Below are positions 1 through 7,464 of a DNA stretch of 26,457 nucleotides, one piece after another (position 1 is the first letter of the stretch; each line of letters begins with the position of its first letter). This DNA comes from Verrucomicrobiota bacterium (lineage in GTDB: Bacteria; Verrucomicrobiota; Verrucomicrobiia; Limisphaerales; AV2): contig QHPA01000237.1 in NCBI GenBank assembly GCA_003218935.1, positions 1 through 26,457 of the forward strand, in the 5' to 3' direction. Under the pieces are notes generated by a model. That model did not search any database, was not told the origin of the DNA, and saw only the letters and a list, made by a program, of their open reading frames with translations. A program made the position numbers and the translations under genes.

Positions 1-845
1 TGCGGATCCCGGCAAAGGCGAAGAAAATGTTCGTACTCTGCCTGCCAGGTGGGATCGGCGCACACCAGCGTGACGGATTCCTCGTCCGGCCGGCCGCTGG
101 GCAGAACGCGCGTGCGTCGCGTGAAGGTGCTGGGCCCCCATTTGCAGAGGCAGTCAATGTGCACGCTTCCATTCTCGGCGAAGAGATCGAGCCGGAACGT
201 GTTTCGCCAGGAAAGCATCGTCATTTCGTAATCCAGCGCCGGGGAGCCCGGGAAGCTGAAGTGGTAATGGTCGAAAGACCGGTTCTCGAAGCGGTGCGCC
301 GCCCAGACCCGCGCGGGAACCTGCGGCTTTCCAAAAAGAAAGAGCGTCCAGTCAAGCAGATGGCTCCCGAGGTCGGCCAGAACGCCCAATCCCGCGTCCC
401 GCCAGGGTGAATTTCGCACGTCACGCGCGGTGCCGTTGCCATAGAAAAACTTGACCTGATAAACCCGGCCGAGACAGCCGCTCTCCAATGTTTGTTTTAA
501 CCGGAGCAGATGCGGTTCAAAACGGTGTTTGTAGGCGGTTTAACAAACGGCCCGATTTCGCTCCGCCGGTTCCTTCAATTGCTTCAGGCTGTGCTCCGCG
601 TCGCGCAACAGCGGCTTTTCCACCAGGGCATGCCTTTTATTGGCGAGCAGGTAGGCCAGAATTTTCGGCTTGGCCACGTCCGGCGTGCACACCAGAGCTG
701 CCTCATAAGAATTGAGCGGCGCCTCTTCGATGGTCTTGAACTTCGCCTCCGGATTGAACGGGTCAACCGTGGCCACGAGATCGGAACCCGCCACTTTCGC
801 CCGCTTCTTGCCCTGGTTGCCCAGACCGACGACGACGACTTTCAT
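1..845 (-). pseudogene. Gfo/Idh/MocA-family oxidoreductase, interrupted by an in-frame stop and cut by the window edge
   Basis: Members of this family are NAD(P)-dependent sugar or sugar-nucleotide dehydrogenases. The N-terminal part (845 to 543) has the Rossmann start with GLGNQG at residues 7-12 and the EKP motif at residues 76-78. A TAA codon lies at 540-542. The same frame then runs open to base 3 for 179 more codons with clear family sequence: TAYKHRFEPHL directly after the stop and GVLADLGSHLLD in the substrate domain. One base change (TAA to TAT or TAC) would restore a Tyr and an intact gene. The start ATG overlaps the stop of the upstream kinase fusion by 4 bases (842-845), so it is the last visible gene of a translationally coupled operon. 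The substrate is unknown; the context suggests a nucleotide sugar. It could be a true nonsense mutation or a sequence error. The family call is secure. Confidence 0.85.
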
Positions 846-2404
846 TCGTAGTTGATCTGTCTTTCCACCTGGTTGAGGCGTTTCACCAGATCGTTGGTAT
901 CAATCGGATTATTGCCGTCGCGTTCGCAAGCCAGAGCCGCCGCAATCGAGCCGAGAATCGAAGCCGAAACGACGCATTTTGATACCACCAGCGTGATCGT
1001 CGCGTAAGCGAGCAACGCGTCGCCGGCGCCGACTGCGTCCACGACTCGGTCGGCCAGACTGTCCACGGTAAAGAAAGACCGCACGGTGTCGCTTGGGGCG
1101 CGATAGGCGATCATACCGCGCTCGCCCATTTTGAGCATCAGATATTTGCAATTGGCGCGTTTGTAGAGTTCCATTGCCAGCGGACGCACGGTTGAATCCT
1201 GGTCGCCCAGAGCGAAGCGGGCCTCCCGCTCGTTCGGCGTGATCAGGTCAAATCCCTGAAAATCCAGGATGTTCCCCCAGCGGCTCGCGACCTGGCTGTC
1301 GGCGACCCGCATAGGTCCTCGCGGCAGGGCGCCAATCAGGAGCGGAATGGTCGTCTGGTTGAAGATGCCGTGCCGAAAATCGCTGAGCACAATCGCGTCC
1401 GCTCGGCTCCCGGCGATCAGGGATTTCAATTGTTCGAGGATCCTGTCGGAGATCGGCCGGTTATCGAGTTTGTCCACCTTGAGCATGCGATAGCCCCGGG
1501 CGGTGAACAGGTTCTTTTGCGTGGTTGGACGCGTGCGGTCGATGATGGCGTCGCAGGGCACGCCATAATTCTGGAGGTCGTTTAACACGAAATCCTTGAG
1601 CGCATCGTCGCCCAGCACGGTGGTGAAGCGCACGTCGGCGCCGGCGCTTTTCATGTGTTTGGCCACGATGCCAGCGCCCCCAAGGAAATCGACCTGATGA
1701 TCGAAGCGCAGGCTGAAGGTCGGCGTCTTGGTGTTGCCGCCAATCAACGTGCAGTACGTGTACGAATCCACGATCGTGTCTCCGACCACGTGGACTTTTG
1801 CTCCGGCAAACGACTTCAGAATCGAACGCAACTTGTCGAAGGTGACCCCTTCCGCGTGCATCAGGGCGTGCAGTTTATCCGCCGAGAGGTTCGGAGGGGT
1901 CGTCTCGATGATATGGGAAGAGGAATAAACGATGTCGCCTGGGGTAAACAGTATTTCTCCGCCATAGCTTTCCAATGCTTCCTTCTCCTCCCGGGTCCGT
2001 GGATGCAAGCCGTCTTTGCTGTACTCATATCCTTTGGCAAAGTAATCAGGCTGGATAATTTTAATGTTTTCGATTGGCGTGGGATTTTCATCGATGAGCA
2101 CGTAATCCACCACTTCCAAAACGGCGAGGTTCATGGCGCGCAAATCCTGCGGCACAAACGGGCGAAAATTGGATTTGTAAATGTGGGCGTCAGCGGTGAG
2201 GCTGGTGATGAGGATGTCCGCCTTGCTCTTGGCGTAGAGGAGATGCCGGATGTGGCCGGGATGCACGAGGTCGAAGGTCCCGTGGCACATGATGGCCTTT
2301 TTTCTTCGCGGCAACGGTCCAAGAATCTCGCGCAGTGCTTGCGGCGTTAAGATTTTTCGCGCGTAGAGTCTCTTTTCTTCTTCAGTGACATGCGAGGTTT
2401 TCAC
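842..2404 (-). CDS. Bifunctional nucleotidyltransferase-PfkB kinase (HldE-like, domains in reverse order)
   Basis: This 520-residue protein has an N-terminal cytidylyltransferase-like domain (about 36-165) with the nucleotide-binding GTFDLVHPGH at 42-51, and a C-terminal PfkB/ribokinase domain (about 200-510). The PfkB part shows the VVGDTIVDSY start, the sugar-binding FLGGAGIVAKH near 240-250 and the catalytic DAVGAGDA at 456-463 (Asp462). HldE contains the same two activities, but with the kinase first and the transferase last. By analogy it would phosphorylate a heptose-7-phosphate at C1 and later attach a nucleotide to the heptose-1-phosphate; the choice of ATP, CTP or GTP cannot be read. 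The start is GTG at 2402-2404, overlapping the TGA of the upstream epimerase (GTGA). The end overlaps the oxidoreductase start (ATGA). The nearby GmhA- and GmhB-like genes support the heptose assignment, but other sugars remain possible. Confidence 0.85.
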   Translation of the reverse strand: MKTSHVTEEEKRLYARKILTPQALREILGPLPRRKKAIMCHGTFDLVHPGHIRHLLYAKSKADILITSLTADAHIYKSNFRPFVPQDLRAMNLAVLEVVDYVLIDENPTPIENIKIIQPDYFAKGYEYSKDGLHPRTREEKEALESYGGEILFTPGDIVYSSSHIIETTPPNLSADKLHALMHAEGVTFDKLRSILKSFAGAKVHVVGDTIVDSYTYCTLIGGNTKTPTFSLRFDHQVDFLGGAGIVAKHMKSAGADVRFTTVLGDDALKDFVLNDLQNYGVPCDAIIDRTRPTTQKNLFTARGYRMLKVDKLDNRPISDRILEQLKSLIAGSRADAIVLSDFRHGIFNQTTIPLLIGALPRGPMRVADSQVASRWGNILDFQGFDLITPNEREARFALGDQDSTVRPLAMELYKRANCKYLMLKMGERGMIAYRAPSDTVRSFFTVDSLADRVVDAVGAGDALLAYATITLVVSKCVVSASILGSIAAALACERDGNNPIDTNDLVKRLNQVERQINYE

Positions 2405-3402
2405 GTCTTCCCTTGGAGAAATCGAAACCAGGTTTTAGTCGCCAGCTCGATTGAGTCCCGGTCCCACACCGGCGCCTGCCGCCAGTATTCGATGTTCTTC
2501 AGCATCATCGCCACCCCTTGCTCGAAAGACACGCGTGGTTCCCAACCCAGGTCCCGTCGGATCCTGGAAATGTCCGCCCAGGTGCAATCCGGTTCACCGG
2601 GGCGCTTGGGCAGGTGGACCACTTCGCCGCCCAACAATTCCACCAACCGGTTGACCGACTGCGGATTGCCAGCGCCCAGATTGTAAATCTCATTCACTCT
2701 CTCCGTCGTCGCCGCGAGGTAAAAGGCCCTCGCCACGTCGGTGACATAGACGAAGTCGCGTCGTTGGGTGCCGTCGCCCACGACGGTGAAGGGTTTGCCC
2801 GCGAGTTTCTGCGCCAGGAACACTCCGAACACCGCGCCGTAGGCCCCCGAAGTCTTGGACCTGGTCCCATAGGCGTTGAAAATGCGGATGGAATTGACCG
2901 GGAGCCGATAGACCCGGCCCCAGTGCAGCACCGCCTCTTCTCCCATGTACTTGCTCAAGGCGTATGGATACTCCGTTCGAATCGGCGCCGATTCCGTCGT
3001 CGGCACCCCGGCCAGGCCGTAGCACGAAGAGGACGCGGCATAGACAAGCTTGCGAATGCCGGCGTGCCGCGCCGATTCGAGGACCTTGACCGTACCCAGC
3101 GCATTGGTGGAGAGATAGTCCACCGGCCGATCGATCGAGGGGACGATGTCGCCAATGCCGGCAAAGTGAAACACGTACTCGGCCCCCTGGAACAATGGAT
3201 CCCCGGCAGCTAACTCCCGGATATCCCGGATTTCAACATCCAGGTTTGGGTTCTGCTTGCGGTGCTCCAGATTTTGCAACCGCCCGCCGGCCAGATTGTC
3301 GATCACGTGAACCCGGAATCCCTCGTCCAGCAGCAGATCCACCATGTGACTGCCGATGAAGCCCGCGCCTCCGGTGACCACGGCCAGCTTGCGATTACTC
3401 AT
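2401..3402 (-). CDS. NAD-dependent epimerase/dehydratase (extended SDR, nucleotide-sugar type)
   Basis: This is a 333-residue extended short-chain dehydrogenase, probably acting on a nucleotide sugar in the cytoplasm. The NAD-binding TGGAGFIGSH lies at residues 10-19 and the catalytic YALSK (YxxxK) at 147-151, preceded by a Ser-rich SSSCYG stretch. The middle resembles UDP-glucose 4-epimerase and related enzymes (IRIFNAYGTRSK, GDGTQRRDFVYVTDVARA). The frame is open further upstream, but the ATG at 3402 is preferred: it begins the Rossmann fold normally and overlaps the upstream TGA by 4 bases (ATGA). The upstream extension is a shadow of the neighbouring gene. It is followed by the kinase fusion with a GTGA overlap. 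In this cluster it may remodel an activated heptose; the exact position it epimerises cannot be told. Confidence 0.88.
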   Translation of the reverse strand: MSNRKLAVVTGGAGFIGSHMVDLLLDEGFRVHVIDNLAGGRLQNLEHRKQNPNLDVEIRDIRELAAGDPLFQGAEYVFHFAGIGDIVPSIDRPVDYLSTNALGTVKVLESARHAGIRKLVYAASSSCYGLAGVPTTESAPIRTEYPYALSKYMGEEAVLHWGRVYRLPVNSIRIFNAYGTRSKTSGAYGAVFGVFLAQKLAGKPFTVVGDGTQRRDFVYVTDVARAFYLAATTERVNEIYNLGAGNPQSVNRLVELLGGEVVHLPKRPGEPDCTWADISRIRRDLGWEPRVSFEQGVAMMLKNIEYWRQAPVWDRDSIELATKTWFRFLQGKT

Positions 3403-4400
3403 TTGAGGCCGAGTTTCTTCACCACCTTGACGTTGACGAACTGCTCGTCGCTCAGGGTGTTGCCGGGAAACTTCCCGATCTTGAACGCGCGGCACAGGTC
3501 CCGCACCGCATCCTGAATGTTTCGCTTCGGGCGCCAACCCAGCCGCGCGCCAATCTTCTTCGACGACACGTGATACGAGCGGGGATCGTTCGTCGAAGTC
3601 GTTTCGATCCGGATCGGTTTCTTTTCAGGCATTTCCTCCTCCACGACATCCCGGACAATGCCGGCCAGCTCGGACACCGTCTGGTTCTGGTATGCGGCAT
3701 TGAAGGTTTCTCCGCCGACCAGCTCCCTGGGCATGCCGAGCAACTGCACGTAGAGTTCGCAGATGTCGTCGATGTGAATGTTCGGACGTTTCTGGTCGCC
3801 GCCGAAGACAGTAATGACGCCCTTGTTAACCGCGTGATTGGTCAGGATGTTGACGGTCAGGTCGAAGCGCATCCGGGGCGAGTAACCACATACTGTGGCC
3901 GGCCGTATGATAACCGTGGTGAAACCCGGCGAATGGTAACGGAGCAGGATCGGTTCGCACAGGCCTTTGTACTTGTTGTAATCGGTGAGCGGTACCAGCG
4001 GATGTTCTTCGGTCACGTCCGGCGCGTCGCTGACGCCATAGACAGAACTGCTGGACACGTAAACGAACCGCTCGATCCCGGCATCGCGGCTGGCCTTCAC
4101 CATCGGCTCGAAACACTCGTAATTGATCGTGCGGCTCAGCGACGGATCGAGGTCGAAGCTGGGATCGTTGGAAATGCAAGCCATGTGGATCACCTGGTCC
4201 ACTCCCTGCAGGCAGCGTGCGAACCGTTTCGTGTCCCGGATATCGCCGGTGACGAGCTGTAGGTTGGGATGGGCGGCCAGTCCTTCCGAGCCGAAGAGCA
4301 TCAGGTCATACACCACCACCCGGTAGCCCGCCTCGAGCAACTTGGGCACCAGCACACACCCTTTGTATCCCGCTCCGCCAGTGACTAATACTTTCCTCAT
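3399..4400 (-). CDS. NAD-dependent epimerase/dehydratase (second SDR of the cluster)
   Basis: A second 333-residue extended SDR, only distantly like its neighbour. It has a variant glycine motif, TGGAGYKG at residues 7-14 (Tyr-Lys in place of Phe-Ile), SSSSVYG near 116-122 and the catalytic YNKYK at 141-145. The stretch GGDQKRPNIHIDDICELY marks the substrate domain. It probably changes the stereochemistry of, or dehydrates, a nucleotide-linked sugar. It overlaps the next epimerase by 4 bases and is separated from the transaldolase-like gene upstream by 136 bases (4401-4536). That gap shows no clear promoter or terminator, so the genes may still be cotranscribed. Two epimerases behind an activated-heptose pathway would suit production of an altered heptose, such as an L-glycero or deoxy form; this is inference only. 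Confidence 0.86.
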   Translation of the reverse strand: MRKVLVTGGAGYKGCVLVPKLLEAGYRVVVYDLMLFGSEGLAAHPNLQLVTGDIRDTKRFARCLQGVDQVIHMACISNDPSFDLDPSLSRTINYECFEPMVKASRDAGIERFVYVSSSSVYGVSDAPDVTEEHPLVPLTDYNKYKGLCEPILLRYHSPGFTTVIIRPATVCGYSPRMRFDLTVNILTNHAVNKGVITVFGGDQKRPNIHIDDICELYVQLLGMPRELVGGETFNAAYQNQTVSELAGIVRDVVEEEMPEKKPIRIETTSTNDPRSYHVSSKKIGARLGWRPKRNIQDAVRDLCRAFKIGKFPGNTLSDEQFVNVKVVKKLGLK

Positions 4401-4536
4401 CTGAGCAACGCGGAGAGGTTAGAAACTTGAGCTGCCCTGTCCAGAGAAATCAACGTCGAGTCCCGCGTGGAATCGGCCTCGCTGCGTTGAAAACCGGCGC
4501 TCAGGGCACTGAAAACCGTGCGTTCTCCGATCTCCA

Positions 4537-5271
4537 TTACCGGGTCGTCTCGATCTGGAATCCCGCGCTGCGCGCGTCCTGGTAGAACATCTTTACCGTG
4601 TCCAGGGAGTACTCGGCCAGATCCTTTCCCACCAATGGCAGCTTGTTCAGGATGTCATGCGTTACCGTGATGATGTGACAACCCACCGCGTCCGCGTGGA
4701 AGATGTTCAGGAGTTCGCGCGGGCTGGCCCAGATCAGCTCCGCCTTCGAATTCGCTTTGAGCAACTGGACGGCCTCGGCCATGAGCGGAACCGGGTCGCG
4801 GCCCGTGTCGGCCACGCGGCCGGCGAAAACGGACACACAACTGCGCGTTTGAGGTGAGAGGCATTCCAGGACTGCCCGAACTTGTTCGTTGGTCAAAAGC
4901 GCAGTGATGTTCACCTGGACCCCCGTCCGGGCCAGGCTGCGGATCAGTTCACCGGCGAACTCACGCCGCGTGTTGGTCACCGGTATCTTTACGTAAACAT
5001 TCGGTCCCCAGGAGGCGATCTCCATCGCCTGCCTCTCCATTTCTGCAAAATCGTCCGAGAACACTTCAAACGAAACCGGCCGCTCCCCGATGATGCCCAG
5101 GACCTCCCGGGCGAAACCGCGATAATCCTGGATGCCGGCCTTTCGCATCAAGGTCGGGTTGGTCGTGAACCCCTTGATGACGGGGTTGCGGCTCAGGTTG
5201 GAAATTCCTTTCAGATCGGCGCCGTCGGCGAAGATCTTCACGCTCAATTCGCTCGCTGCTTTCATACGCAT
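4537..5271 (-). CDS. Transaldolase-family protein (small TalC/FSA-like type)
   Basis: This 244-residue protein has the short transaldolase/fructose-6-phosphate aldolase form. It carries GFTTNPTLMRKAG near 34-46 and NVYVKIPVTN at 91-100, in which Lys95 is the expected Schiff-base lysine. Family enzymes move or split three-carbon units between sugar phosphates. Beside GmhA- and GmhB-like genes it could supply sedoheptulose-7-phosphate, the starting compound of heptose synthesis; that role is inferred. A second ATG two codons in (5265) is an equally good start and neither has a strong Shine-Dalgarno. It begins 25 bases after the phosphatase stop, so the two are likely in one operon. Aldolase rather than transaldolase activity cannot be excluded. 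Confidence 0.87.
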   Translation of the reverse strand: MRMKAASELSVKIFADGADLKGISNLSRNPVIKGFTTNPTLMRKAGIQDYRGFAREVLGIIGERPVSFEVFSDDFAEMERQAMEIASWGPNVYVKIPVTNTRREFAGELIRSLARTGVQVNITALLTNEQVRAVLECLSPQTRSCVSVFAGRVADTGRDPVPLMAEAVQLLKANSKAELIWASPRELLNIFHADAVGCHIITVTHDILNKLPLVGKDLAEYSLDTVKMFYQDARSAGFQIETTR

Positions 5272-5296
5272 CCGGGTTCCGGAATTGCGACTCGAT

Positions 5297-5821
5297 TCAA
5301 TTCCCGAGAATAATCTTCACAGCTTCGGGAAGCGAAGTCACTACAAAATCCGGCCGGTCCGCCAACTCCTCCGCGTAGCCATAATCCACAAAAATGGTTT
5401 TGCACCCCGCCGCCTTGCCCGCAGCGACGTCGCGCCACCGATCTCCCACGATGAACGATCTGTACAGATCGATCGACCAGTCGCGAGCCGCCTCCAAAAG
5501 CATTCCTGGCCTGGGTTTGCGACAGGAACAGTCGTCCTCATCCACGTGACCGCACACTTTGATATCATCGATCGGAAGCAGAGCCCGGAGCTTTTGATGG
5601 ATCGCCTCCGCCACCTCGGGTCGAATTCTTCCCGTAGCCAGGTCCGGTTGGTTCGTGACCACCACCAGGACAAAACCCGCGGTCCGCAGATCGGTCAGCG
5701 CTTCAAGCACCCCGGGCAGCAACTCGAACTCGTCCAGCGAAGTGGGCGCATACGGCCGGCCGGCCCGGACCACCGACCGATTCAGAACGCCATCCCGGTC
5801 CAGAAAGACTGCCCGCTTCAT
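5297..5821 (-). CDS. GmhB-like HAD phosphatase (heptose 1,7-bisphosphate 7-phosphatase type)
   Basis: This 174-residue HAD-IIIA phosphatase shows DRDG with nucleophile Asp8 and Asp10, VVVTNQPD near 53-60, a zinc loop with Cys90, His92, Cys98 and Cys100, the RKPRPGM segment that follows it, and GDRWRD (Asp127, Asp131) for metal binding. The Cys-His-Cys-Cys loop is typical of GmhB and histidinol-phosphatase relatives. GmhB removes the C7 phosphate from D-glycero-D-manno-heptose 1,7-bisphosphate in the cytoplasm. The next gene upstream is the GmhA-like isomerase, only 6 bases away, which makes the heptose role much more likely than histidine synthesis. Length matches the family. The strict anomer preference (alpha or beta) cannot be predicted. 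Confidence 0.9.
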   Translation of the reverse strand: MKRAVFLDRDGVLNRSVVRAGRPYAPTSLDEFELLPGVLEALTDLRTAGFVLVVVTNQPDLATGRIRPEVAEAIHQKLRALLPIDDIKVCGHVDEDDCSCRKPRPGMLLEAARDWSIDLYRSFIVGDRWRDVAAGKAAGCKTIFVDYGYAEELADRPDFVVTSLPEAVKIILGN

Positions 5822-5827
5822 ACCCGG

Positions 5828-6436
5828 CTACCGTTTCGGCTCTGTCAGTCCTTCCCATTTGTTGGACTGCAGCATCACCCGCGGATGCGATACCAGACAA
5901 TGCCAGATCACTGCTTGAAACGATTCCGCGTGGGGGGTTACCCATGCGGCGGCAACTGTCGGCACCACCACCACCACGTCACCTGCTTTTTTGGTATAGC
6001 CACCGTCCCGACCGACGATCCCCAGGATTCTCGTGCCACGCCGTTTGGCTTCGTCCAATGCCCGCACCAGGTTTGGACTCACGTTTCGTTCGAGATCTCC
6101 ACCGCCCACCGAAAAAATGAGCACGGCATCCTTTGCTCCCGCCCGGCTGGTGCGCAACCAGGCCTCGAAGACGGTCGGCCAACCTTCGTCATTCGTGCGC
6201 GCGGTCAATTCGGCAACGTTGTCACAAGGGCTGTACGCTTCAATTCCGGCCAGTTTGCGAAAATCATTGACCGCATGGGAGCAATTGGCCGCGCTGCCCC
6301 CCACTCCGAGCAAAAACAGGCGACCGCCCCGTTGACGCAAATCTGCCAATTCCTCCGCCATTTTCTCAATCAGCTCAGGGTCCAACGCGGCGGCAATTTG
6401 CCGGACCTGTTCGAGGTACGATTGCGCGTGTGTCAT
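5828..6436 (-). CDS. SIS-domain sugar-phosphate isomerase, GmhA-like
   Basis: This 202-residue single-SIS-domain protein resembles sedoheptulose-7-phosphate isomerase. The sugar-phosphate loop reads LLGVGGSAANCSHAVNDF around 42-59. His54 matches the GmhA zinc histidine, but the acidic residue four positions later is Asp where E. coli GmhA has Glu. A second phosphate loop FSVGGGD is near 113-119, and a C-terminal WHCLVSHP provides a further His. GmhA converts sedoheptulose-7-phosphate to D-glycero-D-manno-heptose-7-phosphate. The GmhB-like phosphatase starts 6 bases downstream, so both are almost certainly coexpressed. The sequence belongs to a diverged GmhA branch, so a related ketose phosphate is possible as substrate. 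The 179 bases upstream (6437-6615) hold no feature I can support. Confidence 0.87.
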   Translation of the reverse strand: MTHAQSYLEQVRQIAAALDPELIEKMAEELADLRQRGGRLFLLGVGGSAANCSHAVNDFRKLAGIEAYSPCDNVAELTARTNDEGWPTVFEAWLRTSRAGAKDAVLIFSVGGGDLERNVSPNLVRALDEAKRRGTRILGIVGRDGGYTKKAGDVVVVVPTVAAAWVTPHAESFQAVIWHCLVSHPRVMLQSNKWEGLTEPKR

Positions 6437-6615
6437 TCCGCCAGATGTTATTTCAAAAGCTCCGAATCAACAAATGGATTCACGTCCCGCCCCGCGGCAT
6501 CGGCGCACCCACCTGAAGCAAATTATTGTAGGACACTCCGCGCGTCCCCGCCCTTCGGCACCGACTGCCCGCTCTTTCGGCCCGAGGATTGCCCTGCCTC
6601 AAATCATGCCGTGCG

Positions 6616-7464
6616 TCAAGGGTGTCTGTCCGCGGTGTTCCAAGCCCTCAAAAACATGCCCTGCTGCACTTGGGCGTCGCAAGTTGCGCCGGGCTGTTTT
6701 TGGGCGGCGAAATAAATGCCCCAAATCGCCCGGCCCAATCCGCCGGCAAACGCAAACGCCGTCAGCGCGCCCGGCTTGTATTCGTAGATCTTCCATCGCC
6801 GGTTGCAGTTGGGGAAATTCTGGAAAAGATAGTGGCGCAGGACTTGCCAATGATTGGCGCTGTAATAATCCTGGAACAACGTCGGCGAAAAGTTGTAGAA
6901 GCCGTGGTCCACCAGATTCGAACTGGGCACGATGCATATCACGGCTCCGGAATCGCCGGCGAGGTGATAATAATTTCTCAATACCTGCGGCACATTGAAG
7001 ATATGTTCCAGGCAGCCGGAGTCGATGATCAGGTCGAACGGCCCTGTCTTCGCCAGCAATCCCTCGGGCAGCGGATGGTTCAAGTCGCAAATAACGTCGG
7101 CCCCTTCGTAGTCACTGTAGTCCAGCGTGACGGCTTCGCGGAAGCCCATCAGCTCGAACAACGATGTGTCCTGAATAAAATTGAGCCGTTGAAAATCGGG
7201 TTTGAGCGAAATCCGCGTCGCGCACGCGGCGGGAGTCAAACCGCACTCGCGCAGCCAGCGGATGACTTCTATTTCCGTCCCCCACACGTCCTGTTTGCCG
7301 ATGATGAGAACACGTCCGCTGATGCGGTGATCGCGGATGGTCTCGGCAATCAGTTGAATCGCTGAGCGAGCAAGTCCCATACTGGTTGGAGCAAATTTCT
7401 CAATCCGGTGTTGGTGGCACGCCGCGCTGGTCCATTCCGCCAGCGCCCGAACCACGACCCGCAT
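6616..7464 (-). CDS. Class I SAM-dependent methyltransferase-like protein
   Basis: A 282-residue protein with a Rossmann-type methyltransferase layout. RVLIIGKQDVW near 50-60 stands where motif I is expected but lacks the usual glycine pattern. GADVICDLNHPL and FDLIIDSGCLEHIFNVPQVLRNYYHL follow in the order typical of type 11/12 methyltransferases, then a segment like VPSSNLVDHGFYNFSP. The C-terminus has mildly hydrophobic stretches. The target is unknown; in this block it may modify a sugar or glycan. The first ATG (7464) abuts the lhgO stop directly. An internal ATG at 7380 would remove 28 residues without touching the fold and is a plausible alternative. The altered motif I makes cofactor binding less certain. 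Confidence 0.75.
   Translation of the reverse strand: MRVVVRALAEWTSAACHQHRIEKFAPTSMGLARSAIQLIAETIRDHRISGRVLIIGKQDVWGTEIEVIRWLRECGLTPAACATRISLKPDFQRLNFIQDTSLFELMGFREAVTLDYSDYEGADVICDLNHPLPEGLLAKTGPFDLIIDSGCLEHIFNVPQVLRNYYHLAGDSGAVICIVPSSNLVDHGFYNFSPTLFQDYYSANHWQVLRHYLFQNFPNCNRRWKIYEYKPGALTAFAFAGGLGRAIWGIYFAAQKQPGATCDAQVQQGMFLRAWNTADRHP

Noticed and set aside
540..542. Stop-codon readthrough or recoding in the oxidoreductase
   Set aside because: The codon is TAA, not the TGA used for selenocysteine, and neighbouring genes use TGA and TAG as normal stops. No recoding signal is visible.
5132..6715. A 527-codon plus-strand open frame
   Set aside because: It lies opposite the gmhA-like and gmhB-like genes, has no family sequence, and is a high-GC shadow frame.
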